Source of the DNA: Herbidospora solisilvae | Lineage (GTDB): Bacteria; Actinomycetota; Actinomycetes; Streptosporangiales; Streptosporangiaceae | Assembly: GCF_009901565.1 (NCBI RefSeq) | Contig: NZ_WXEW01000006.1 | Location: 372,001-436,000 of the forward strand | Length of the DNA: 64,000 bases | Direction of reading: 5' to 3' | Shown here: one piece after another, positions 57,834 to 64,000 of the stretch | Layout of the letters: each line of letters opens with the position of its first letter | How positions within the stretch are numbered: position 1 is the stretch's first letter | Notes under the pieces: model-generated | What the model was told of the DNA's origin: nothing | Databases searched by the model: none | The model's input: only the letters and a program-made list of their open reading frames with translations | Translations under genes and position numbers: made by a program

Positions 57834-58810
57834 CACGACTCCCGGGACAGGACGGCGACGAGGTTGTGCTGGAGGCAGGGCCCGCTGGTGGCGTGGGCGA
57901 CGGCCCGGGTGGCGGTGCCGTCCATGACCCTGGCGGCGGCCTCGCCGATGCGGATGAGCCCGGTCGCCATGACCGGGTTGGCGGCCAGCGGCCCGCCCGA
58001 GGGGTTGATGACCGTGTCGACGGAGAGGCCGAGCGCCTCGGCGAGGATGGTCTCCTCGTGGGCGAACTGGACGTGCAGTTCGGCGACGTCGACAGGGCCC
58101 TCGCCGACCCCCGCCGCCGTTGCGGCAGCGGCGGCGGAGGCCGACCGGGCGAGGTCCCTCATGCCCGGATAGTGGGGGTCTATGCGGTGTGCGATGCCGT
58201 TGATGTAGGCGAGGTTCGTGCGTTCCCGGAGGAGATCGCCCGCGACCAGCACGATCGCGGCGGCTCCGTCCGTGATCGGGGCCGTTTCCACGGGTTCGGG
58301 GAGCTTGAGCGCGTAGGGGTTGGTCTGCGCGGACTCCCAGCTGCGCCTGGCGATGTCCGCGGTCGTCGAGGAGACGGCGCAGCCCTGGAGGCCCGCGTAG
58401 GAGAGCTGGTCGAGGCCGAGCGGCGCGAGGTAGTAGGGGTCGAGCTGGAGGGTCATGATCTCGCGCAGGTCGCCCATCGACGACTTGCCGAAGCCGTAGA
58501 CCAGGGCCGAGTCGACGTCGCCGTGTTGTAATCGCACCCACGCCTCGTAGAGCGCGAAGGCGGCGTCCATCTCGACGTGGCTCTCCTGGATGGGTGGCCA
58601 CGCGCCGAGCGCGTCGAGGGCCGACACGAACGAGAACGGCGCCCCGGCCAGGTAGTCGCAGCTCCCCGAGCAGGTGAAGCCGAACTCGGTGAGGCCCGAC
58701 TGTTCGCGTACCGCCCGGATGACCGGCAGGATCAATTCCGGCTCCGACAGGCCCGTGTCGTGGCCGGTGTGCGTGGTCTGCGCGAACGCCGCGACGGCGA
58801 CCGGTCTCAT
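57833..58810 (-). CDS. Thiolase-fold protein (Ltp4-like), short and lacking the catalytic Cys
   Basis: A 325-residue thiolase-superfamily protein, shorter than true thiolases (about 390). The nucleophile region reads SHVEMDAAFALYEAW with no Cys. ELHVQFAHEETILAEALG and NPSGGPLAANPVMATG follow the family order, again with Asn replacing the His. It is coupled to the DUF35 gene by a TGATG junction, and to the next thiolase-fold gene by another. Together the pair resembles the ltp4/ltp3 arrangement recalled from mycobacterial steroid clusters (needs search). Confidence 0.86.
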   Translation of the reverse strand: MRPVAVAAFAQTTHTGHDTGLSEPELILPVIRAVREQSGLTEFGFTCSGSCDYLAGAPFSFVSALDALGAWPPIQESHVEMDAAFALYEAWVRLQHGDVDSALVYGFGKSSMGDLREIMTLQLDPYYLAPLGLDQLSYAGLQGCAVSSTTADIARRSWESAQTNPYALKLPEPVETAPITDGAAAIVLVAGDLLRERTNLAYINGIAHRIDPHYPGMRDLARSASAAAAATAAGVGEGPVDVAELHVQFAHEETILAEALGLSVDTVINPSGGPLAANPVMATGLIRIGEAAARVMDGTATRAVAHATSGPCLQHNLVAVLSRES

Positions 58811-59670
58811 CACGCCTCCCGTTCCGGCGCGAACCACTTCACGGTCCCGCCCTCGAACACGGCTCTGACGCGCATCCCCACGGTGACCTCCCCGGCCGCC
58901 ACCGAGCCCAGCAGCGCGATGATCGGGGTGTCGGCCCCGTCGAGCAGGATGTACGCCGACACGAACGGCACCTGCGGCGCGCGCGGGTCGGGCAGGTTGT
59001 TGATCGCGAACGTGGTGACCGTGCCCGACGGTCCGACCTCCAGCTCCTCCTCGATGACCGACCCGCACTGCGGGCACGAGAGCCGGTAGGGCACGTAGAC
59101 GCTCTCGCAGCTCGGGCAGCGGCCCGCGAGGAAGACTTCCCGGGTCAGCGCGTCGAGGTAGCGGGCCAGGGCCGCGCCCGGCGTCACGGTGTACTCGGTC
59201 CGCACGTTCGCCACGATCGTGGTCACCTCGGGCACGAAGCACTCCAGGTCGGTGATCGAGCCGACGCGGTCGTGCCGCCAGCGTGGCCAGACCCGTAACC
59301 CGGTCCGCATCGCCTTCACCGGAGCGTCGACCGCGTGCACCAGCGCGGTGTCCGCGCCGTCGAGCCGGATGAGCGCCCAGGCGAACGGCCGGTCGAGCGG
59401 GTGGTTCTTGCGCGGTTCCTCGACCCAGGTCCACTCGCGGACGGTCCCGGCCGGGCCGACCTCGACGAACTCGTCCGTGACCGGTTCGCCGGTCGCCGGG
59501 TCGTACTCCAACGGCGGCACCAGCACCCGCCGGCCCGCCGTGCGGACGCCGACGATGCGGCCGGCCCGCAGCTCGGTGAGGAAACGGCCGATGACCGGCC
59601 CGGTCGAGCGCGTGTAGCCGCCCGGGAACTCCAATACGTGGTTGATCTCGGGGTGGGGTTCAGATGGCAC
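58810..59670 (-). CDS. DUF35 OB-fold/zinc-ribbon protein (two OB-like halves)
   Basis: A 286-residue protein. The N-terminal half is an OB-like domain (about 25-125, FVEVGPAGTVREWTWV, AWALIRLDGADTALVHAV). The C-terminal half has the rubredoxin-like zinc ribbon CPSC-x10-CPQC near 184-201, followed by the second OB domain (LEVGPSGTVTTFAINN, SAYILLDGADTPIIALL). DUF35 proteins partner thiolase-fold aldolases or hydratases. The GTG at 59670 lies inside the end of the upstream ligase gene (11-nt overlap), and its stop forms a TGATG junction with the next gene. Confidence 0.9.
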   Translation of the reverse strand: MPSEPHPEINHVLEFPGGYTRSTGPVIGRFLTELRAGRIVGVRTAGRRVLVPPLEYDPATGEPVTDEFVEVGPAGTVREWTWVEEPRKNHPLDRPFAWALIRLDGADTALVHAVDAPVKAMRTGLRVWPRWRHDRVGSITDLECFVPEVTTIVANVRTEYTVTPGAALARYLDALTREVFLAGRCPSCESVYVPYRLSCPQCGSVIEEELEVGPSGTVTTFAINNLPDPRAPQVPFVSAYILLDGADTPIIALLGSVAAGEVTVGMRVRAVFEGGTVKWFAPEREA

Positions 59671-61192
59671 TGGCCCGGCCCTCCCAGTAAGGCGCCCGGA
59701 GTTTGCGTTTCAGCAGCTTGCCGTTGGGTTCGCGGGGCATCTCGGCGATGAAGTCGATGGTCTTGGGCCACTTCATCGTCGACAGCCGCCCGCGCAGCGA
59801 GTCGAGCAGCTCGGCGGCCAGCTCGGGGCCGGGGATCACCCCTTCGGCGGGCTCGACGACCGCCTTGATCTGCTCGCCCCACTCGTCGTCGGGGATGCCG
59901 AACACCGCGACGTCGGCGACCTTCGGGTGCACGAGCAGCTCGTTCTCGATCTCGGCCGGGTAGATGTTCGCCCCGCCCGAGATGATCAGGTCGGCCTTGC
60001 GGTCGCAGAGGAACAGGAACCCGTCCTCGTCGAGGTAGCCGATGTCGCCGACGGTAAAGAAGTCGCGCAGCCGGTTGGCCCGGGTCTTCTCGGGGTCCCC
60101 CTTGTACTCGAACGCGGCGGCGCCCATCTTCATGTAGATGGTCCCGGGAGTGCCCTGCTCGACGGGGTTCATCTCGTCGTCGACGATGAGCAGCTCGCTG
60201 ATCGGCCAGGCCTTGCCGACCGTGCCGGGGTGCTTCTTCCAGTCCTCCGGGGTGGCGAGGGTGCCGCCGCCCTCGGTGGCGGCGTAGTACTCGTAGACGA
60301 CGTCGCCCCACCAGTCGAGCATCGCCGCCTTGACCGGCACCGGGCAGGGCGCGGCGGCGTGGATCATCCAGCGCAGCGACGACAGGTCGTAGCGGGCCCG
60401 GACCTCCTCCGGCAGCGACAACAACCGCTTGAAGTGGGTCGGGACCAGGTGGGAGTTGGTGACGCGGTAGCGCTCACACAGCCGCAGCGTCTCCTCGGCG
60501 TCCCACTTGTCCATCAGCACCAGCGTGTGGCCCATGTGCAGGGCGCTGCCGCCGAACTGGGTGACGGCGGTGTGGTAGGCGGGCGCGGTGACCAGGTGGG
60601 CGTTGGGCTGTCCGGGGGTGATGCCGAACAACCTCAGCAGCGACGTCATGAGCTCGGCCATGTCGTCGGGGTCGAGGCCGCTCAGCGCGCGCCGGACCCC
60701 TTTGGGGCGTCCGGTCGTCCCGGAGGTGTAGTGCATCGTCGCCCCGGCGGTCCGGTCGGCGGGCAGGTCGGCGGGCCCGGTGGGCGGCGGTGCGAAGCCC
60801 TTGACCTCCCCGAAGGCGAAACAGCGCTCCGGCCCGAGCCCGGCCCGGCCGCGTGCCCCTTCGACGGCGAACCTCTCGTCCACGAAGTAGGCCTTGGCCT
60901 CGCTGTCCTCGACGATGTACGCGATCTCCGGCCCCGTCAGGTGCCAGTTGACCGGCGTGTAGTACCACCCGGCCTGCAGCGCCGCCAGGTAGAGCACCAG
61001 CCCGTCGGCCCCGTTGGGCACCAGCCCGCAGATCCCGTCGCCGGGTCGCAGCCCGAGGTCGCGCAGCCCGTGCACCAGCCCGTTCGCGCGGGCCAGCAGG
61101 TCACCGGCCGTGTGCTCGGTGCCGTCGGGATCGACCGCGGCGATCCAGGCGGGGTCGGCCTGCGCGAGCCGCCAGAATCCGAGTGAACTCAT
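59660..61192 (-). CDS. Acyl-CoA synthetase (AMP-forming)
   Basis: A 510-residue ANL ligase. The P-loop is MHYTSGTTGRPKGVRRALSG, followed by YYAATEGGG, FFTVGDIGYLDEDGFLFLCD, RKADLIISGGANIYPAEIEN and the catalytic Lys in EPNGKLLKRKLRAPYWEGRA. It is the first gene of the operon continuing to 55126. ATG 61192 has AGGAG 5 nt upstream. A KstR2-like palindrome (61207-61220) lies 15 bp before the start, where it would block transcription of this operon and perhaps the divergent hydratase. Confidence 0.92.
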   Translation of the reverse strand: MSSLGFWRLAQADPAWIAAVDPDGTEHTAGDLLARANGLVHGLRDLGLRPGDGICGLVPNGADGLVLYLAALQAGWYYTPVNWHLTGPEIAYIVEDSEAKAYFVDERFAVEGARGRAGLGPERCFAFGEVKGFAPPPTGPADLPADRTAGATMHYTSGTTGRPKGVRRALSGLDPDDMAELMTSLLRLFGITPGQPNAHLVTAPAYHTAVTQFGGSALHMGHTLVLMDKWDAEETLRLCERYRVTNSHLVPTHFKRLLSLPEEVRARYDLSSLRWMIHAAAPCPVPVKAAMLDWWGDVVYEYYAATEGGGTLATPEDWKKHPGTVGKAWPISELLIVDDEMNPVEQGTPGTIYMKMGAAAFEYKGDPEKTRANRLRDFFTVGDIGYLDEDGFLFLCDRKADLIISGGANIYPAEIENELLVHPKVADVAVFGIPDDEWGEQIKAVVEPAEGVIPGPELAAELLDSLRGRLSTMKWPKTIDFIAEMPREPNGKLLKRKLRAPYWEGRASAI

Positions 61193-61206
61193 GAGCGCTC
61201 CTTCCA

Positions 61207-61220
61207 ACCAAGCGCTTGAT
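61207..61220. promoter_or_regulatory. KstR2-like operator palindrome
   Basis: ACCAAGCGCTTGAT fits the published mycobacterial KstR2 consensus AnCAAGnnCTTGnT at every fixed position. It lies between the divergent acyl-CoA ligase operon (start 61192) and the enoyl-CoA hydratase (start 61251). The match is seen; the identity of the repressor is inferred. Confidence 0.65.
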
Positions 61221-61250
61221 CTCTGGAGGTCGGCGTCGGACAGTACGTAC

Positions 61251-62060
61251 GTGGAACGCCTGCCGATCAGCACCCCGCACTGCCGCGTCGACCGCGACGG
61301 CCACGTCGTGATCGTGACCATGGACCGCCAGGAGGCGCGCAACGCCCTCTCCACCGACATGCTCGTCGGGCTGGCGGAGGCCTGGACGTACATATCCGAA
61401 CAGGAGGACGTCAGGGTCGGCATCCTGACCGGCGCGAGCGGCACGTTCTGCGCCGGCGCCGACCTCAAGGCCATGGCGAGCCCGAGCGAGGACGAGCACG
61501 TCCGCGCCAGGGCCGCCCAGATCCCCAACTACCACTGGCGCGGCCTGCTCCGCGAGGCCATGCCCACCAAACCGATCATCTGCGCCGTCGAGGGCTACGC
61601 CGTCGCGGGCGGCACCGAACTGCTGGTCGGCACCGACCTGCGGGTGGTCGCCGAGAGCGCGACGCTGGGCCTGTTCGAGGCCAAGCGCGCGCTGTTCCCG
61701 ATGGGCGGCAGCGCGATCCGGCTGGCCCGCCAGATCCCCTACGCCTTCGCCATGGACCTGCTGCTCACCGGCCGTCCGGTCGGCGCGCACGAGGCGCAGC
61801 GCATGGGCCTGGTCAACCAGGTCGTGCCCGACGGCCAGGCGCTCGAAAGGGCCCGGGAACTGGCCGACGACGTGGCCGCCAGCGGGCCGCTCGCGGTGCG
61901 GGCGATCCTGCGGGCCTACCGCGACACGATCGGGCTGCCGGAAGAGGAGGCGCTGAAGGTCTCCGACGCGCTCGGCTGGCCCGTCATCGGCAGCGAGGAC
62001 GCCAAGGAGGGGGCCCGTGCCTTCCGGGACAAGCGGCCCGCCCGGTTCACCGGTCACTGA
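61251..62060 (+). CDS. Enoyl-CoA hydratase/isomerase, EchA19-like
   Basis: A 269-residue crotonase. Oxyanion-hole segments are NALSTDM and GTFCAGADLKAM, then VEGYAVAGGTELLVGTDLRV with the catalytic Glu in that helix region and in LFEAKRALFPMGGSA. The C-terminal KEGARAFRDKRPARF is shared, as I recall, with mycobacterial EchA19, a steroid enoyl-CoA hydratase. The GTG at 61251 is chosen as it gives a family-like N-terminus (VERLPIS); ATG 61191 would run through the operator. The 3' end overlaps the convergent gene by 14 bp. Confidence 0.88.
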   Translation: MERLPISTPHCRVDRDGHVVIVTMDRQEARNALSTDMLVGLAEAWTYISEQEDVRVGILTGASGTFCAGADLKAMASPSEDEHVRARAAQIPNYHWRGLLREAMPTKPIICAVEGYAVAGGTELLVGTDLRVVAESATLGLFEAKRALFPMGGSAIRLARQIPYAFAMDLLLTGRPVGAHEAQRMGLVNQVVPDGQALERARELADDVAASGPLAVRAILRAYRDTIGLPEEEALKVSDALGWPVIGSEDAKEGARAFRDKRPARFTGH

Positions 62061-63147
62061 TGGCCCGCAGCCGGTCCATGGCCTCGATGTAGCCCTCGAC
62101 GAGGTCGAAGACCACCTGCCTGGCCGGTTTGACGTCGTTCATCGTGCCGATGATCTGACCGGCCGGGAAGGTGGCCAGTTCCTTCGCGTCCGACCGGCCG
62201 ATCCGCCGCAGCGCGTCGCTGACCAGCATGAACTGCAGCGGCATCGGCAGCGTGCCGGGCGAGTCGGCGGCCTCCCAGGCGTCGGTCCACTTGTTCTTGA
62301 GCAGCCGGGCGGGCTTGCCGGTCCACGACCGCGACCTGACGGTGTCGCGGGAGGTCGCCGCGAGGATCTTGTCGCGGGCCGCCGCCGGGGTGTCGGCCTC
62401 CTCGACGGTCAGCCAGATCGAGCCCGTCCAGACCCCCTCGGCCCCGAGCGCGAGCCCGGCGGCGACCTGCCGCCCGTCGCCGATGCCCCCGGCGGCCAGC
62501 ACCGGCACGTCGACCGCGTCGACGACCTGCGGGATCAGCACCATGGTGGAGATCTCGCCGGTGTGCCCGCCGGCCTCGGTGCCCTGCGCCACCACCAGGT
62601 CGACCCCGACCTCGACCTGCTTGACGGCGTGCCGGGGCGTGGACGCCAGCGCGGCGACCTTCACGCCCTTGGCATGGGCCATCTCGACCACGTCGGCGGG
62701 AGGTGGCCCGAGGGCGTTGGCGAGCAGCGCTATCGGGTGCCTCAGGGCGACCTCGACCTGGGGACGGGCGGTGGCGTCGGTCCAGCCGAGCAGCACCCGC
62801 CCGGCCGCGCCGTCCGACTCGGCCACGCCGTGGCGGGCCAGCAGGTCGTCGACGAACTTCCGGTGACCGTCCGGGATCATCCCCTGGAGCCGCCCGACGA
62901 GTTCCTCGGGCGCGAACTCCGCACCCTCGTAGGAGGCGGGCATCACGACGTCGACGCCGTAGGGCCTGCCGTCGACGTTGGCGTCGATCCAGGCGAGCTC
63001 GGTCTCCAGCTCTTCGGGCGTGAAGTAGAGGGCGCCGAGGACGCCCATGCCCCCGGCCCGGCTGACCGCGGCGACCACGTCGCGGCAGTGACTGAACGCG
63101 AAGATCGGGAACTCAAGGCCGAACATGTCGGCCGCGCGGGTCCGCAT
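62047..63147 (-). CDS. Nitronate monooxygenase family (FMN-dependent, NPD-like) protein
   Basis: A 366-residue TIM-barrel flavoprotein of the 2-nitropropane dioxygenase family. Segments are VSRAGGMGVLGALYFTPEEL near 30, VVAQGTEAGGHTGEISTMVL (FMN loop) and PVLAAGGIGDGRQVAAGLAL (phosphate-binding). Some members act in steroid or lipid degradation as oxidoreductases. ATG 63147 has a leaderless TAGCGT box 6 bp upstream and a KstR-like palindrome over its -35 region, so it should belong to the lipid regulon. Confidence 0.9.
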   Translation of the reverse strand: MRTRAADMFGLEFPIFAFSHCRDVVAAVSRAGGMGVLGALYFTPEELETELAWIDANVDGRPYGVDVVMPASYEGAEFAPEELVGRLQGMIPDGHRKFVDDLLARHGVAESDGAAGRVLLGWTDATARPQVEVALRHPIALLANALGPPPADVVEMAHAKGVKVAALASTPRHAVKQVEVGVDLVVAQGTEAGGHTGEISTMVLIPQVVDAVDVPVLAAGGIGDGRQVAAGLALGAEGVWTGSIWLTVEEADTPAAARDKILAATSRDTVRSRSWTGKPARLLKNKWTDAWEAADSPGTLPMPLQFMLVSDALRRIGRSDAKELATFPAGQIIGTMNDVKPARQVVFDLVEGYIEAMDRLRAISDR

Positions 63148-63153
63148 GTCCCG

Positions 63154-63159
63154 ACGCTA
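63154..63159 (-). promoter_or_regulatory. -10 element TAGCGT, leaderless promoter of the nitronate-monooxygenase-like gene
   Basis: Minus-strand TAGCGT, 6 bp (CGGGAC), then ATG 63147. The -35 position falls in the palindrome at 63169-63182. Confidence 0.5.
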
Positions 63160-63168
63160 CAACCGAAC

Positions 63169-63182
63169 TGCAACCTGTTCCA
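63169..63182. promoter_or_regulatory. KstR-like operator
   Basis: TGCAACCTGTTCCA fits the published KstR consensus TnnAACnnGTTnnA at all eight fixed positions. A second copy, TGGAACAGGTTTAG (63199-63212), has one mismatch. A third weaker AACAGGTT core follows at 63215-63222. The first site covers the expected -35 of the nitronate-monooxygenase-like gene. Confidence 0.6.
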
Positions 63183-63209
63183 GGTCTTGAAACAGGCCTG
63201 GAACAGGTT
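63172..63209. repeat. 13-bp-arm inverted repeat
   Basis: AACCTGTTCCAGG (63172-63184) and its exact complement (63197-63209), 12-nt spacer. It overlaps the two KstR-like sites. Without a T-run it is more likely a paired operator than a terminator for the dehydrogenase gene ending at 63224. Confidence 0.6.
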
Positions 63210-63223
63210 TAGGTAACAGGTTC

Positions 63224-64000
63224 TTACTTACCCGGCTCGGGGTCGCGGGGCAGGCCCAGCATGCGCTCGCCGATGATGTTGAGCTGCACCTCCGTGGTGC
63301 CGCCGTAGATCGTCATGGCCCGGGTGGCGAGGATCGCCCGGTTCCAGTAGCCGGCGTCGCCCAGCTTCCAGTCTGCCGCCGTCACCGCGGCCGGGCCGAT
63401 CAGGTTCACCGCGCATTCGGAGACGTGCTGCGCGTGCGAGGTCGACAGCAGCTTGCGCACCGACGCGTCGGCGCCCGGCTCGGTGCCGGCGAGCTGCTTC
63501 AGCGTGACCCGCAACGACAGGGCGTTGATCGAGTGGCCCTCGCAGACGACCTCGGCGAGCTCCTGCCGCTCGACCGGCGTCAGCTCCCGTCCGAGCCGCC
63601 CGGCCAGCCCGAGCAGGTCGGGCACCGACGACCCGGTGCCGCCCGACCCCGACGACAACGACACCCGCTCGTTCGACAGCGTGTTGCGGGCCACCTTCCA
63701 GCCCTCGTTCACCGCGCCGACCACGAGCTCGTCGGGCACGAACGCGTCGTCGAAGAAGACCTCGTTGAACAGGTTCTCGCCGGTCATCTCGGTCAGCGGC
63801 CGGACCGTGACGCCCTCGGCCTTCATGTCGACGATGAAGTAGGTGATGCCGTCGTGCTTGGAGCCCTCGCTGGACGTGCGGGCGATGCAGATGCCCCACT
63901 CGGCGACGTGCGCCACGCTGGTCCAGATCTTCTGCCCGTTGAGCCGCCAGCCGCCCTCGACCCGCTCGGCCTTCATCTGGACGTTGGCCAGGTCGGATCC
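63224..64000 (-). CDS. Acyl-CoA dehydrogenase, 5' part beyond the window
   Basis: The C-terminal 258 residues of a FAD-dependent acyl-CoA dehydrogenase. The middle domain strand GGWRLNGQKIWTSVAHVAEW, the FAD-contacting ITYFIVDMKAEGVTVRPL and the C-terminal helix motif MTIYGGTTEVQLNIIGERML (GGTTEVQ binds FAD) are visible. The reading frame is open to base 64000, so the gene begins outside. In lipid or steroid beta-oxidation it introduces the alpha-beta double bond that the hydratase acts on. It is followed by the KstR-like region. Confidence 0.93.
   Translation of the reverse strand, partial: GSDLANVQMKAERVEGGWRLNGQKIWTSVAHVAEWGICIARTSSEGSKHDGITYFIVDMKAEGVTVRPLTEMTGENLFNEVFFDDAFVPDELVVGAVNEGWKVARNTLSNERVSLSSGSGGTGSSVPDLLGLAGRLGRELTPVERQELAEVVCEGHSINALSLRVTLKQLAGTEPGADASVRKLLSTSHAQHVSECAVNLIGPAAVTAADWKLGDAGYWNRAILATRAMTIYGGTTEVQLNIIGERMLGLPRDPEPGK

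Overview
The window is high-GC (about 70-74%) actinobacterial chromosome. Promoter style (many -10 hexamers 6-7 bp before a start codon), a LacI-regulated sugar importer without its own ATPase, OmpR- and NarL-type two-component pairs, an F420-type enzyme and mycobacterial-like lipid/steroid genes fit a filamentous actinomycete, probably Streptosporangiaceae (inference). Genes are tightly packed. Only the region between the GH1 gene and the sugar-binding protein exceeds 300 bases without a gene. I see no rRNA, tRNA, CRISPR or complete insertion sequence.

Layout. 1-9.7 kb is a beta-glucan utilisation locus: a truncated GH16 glucanase, a ROK regulator, a small MbtH-like gene, an SRPBCC gene, a GH1 beta-glucosidase coupled to a LacI regulator, and a divergent sugar ABC importer (binding protein plus two permeases) followed by a second, paralogous LacI regulator. 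Five perfect copies of the 12-bp palindrome GAGAGCGCTCTC sit beside these genes. 9.8-18.2 kb is one co-oriented minus-strand run: OmpR regulator, sensor kinase fused in frame to a DUF4173-type membrane protein, D-aminoacylase, D-threonine-aldolase-like PLP enzyme, RidA and a TIM-barrel-like protein. An arylamine N-acetyltransferase and a DUF234-type ATPase follow on the plus strand. 20.6-28.4 kb is a dipeptide/oligopeptide ABC importer whose operon continues into an M20 peptidase and an HDAC-like deacetylase, with 4-nt stop/start overlaps at five consecutive junctions; a prolyl-oligopeptidase-family gene is divergent from it.

30-55 kb holds mixed functions: a BenE-like transporter with a divergent XRE-cupin regulator, an acyl-CoA ligase, hemerythrin, a tandem HxlR regulator next to a carotenoid oxygenase, an LLM oxidoreductase, SURF1 with DUF3817, gamma-glutamyltransferase, a NarL-type two-component pair, a TauE-like protein with a cupredoxin-like tail, a Sel1-repeat protein, an omega-transaminase/alanine dehydrogenase operon, an M20 dipeptidase, a VWA/solute-binding membrane protein with a helical partner, threonine dehydratase with LysR, LysE and a RibD/DHFR-like reductase.

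55-64 kb looks like a steroid or lipid side-chain catabolic island. It has a FadD19-like ligase, two thiolase-fold proteins lacking the catalytic Cys, a DUF35 OB-fold/zinc-ribbon protein, another acyl-CoA ligase, an EchA19-like hydratase, a nitronate-monooxygenase-like enzyme and a truncated acyl-CoA dehydrogenase. Two intergenic sites match the published mycobacterial KstR2 and KstR consensus palindromes.

The most unusual observations are: a three-copy dispersed hairpin repeat, one copy of which is read as protein; the kinase-DUF4173 frame fusion with an internal ribosome-binding site; a gene whose best start is ATT; an OmpR-type tandem-repeat box; and about a dozen leaderless-type promoters.
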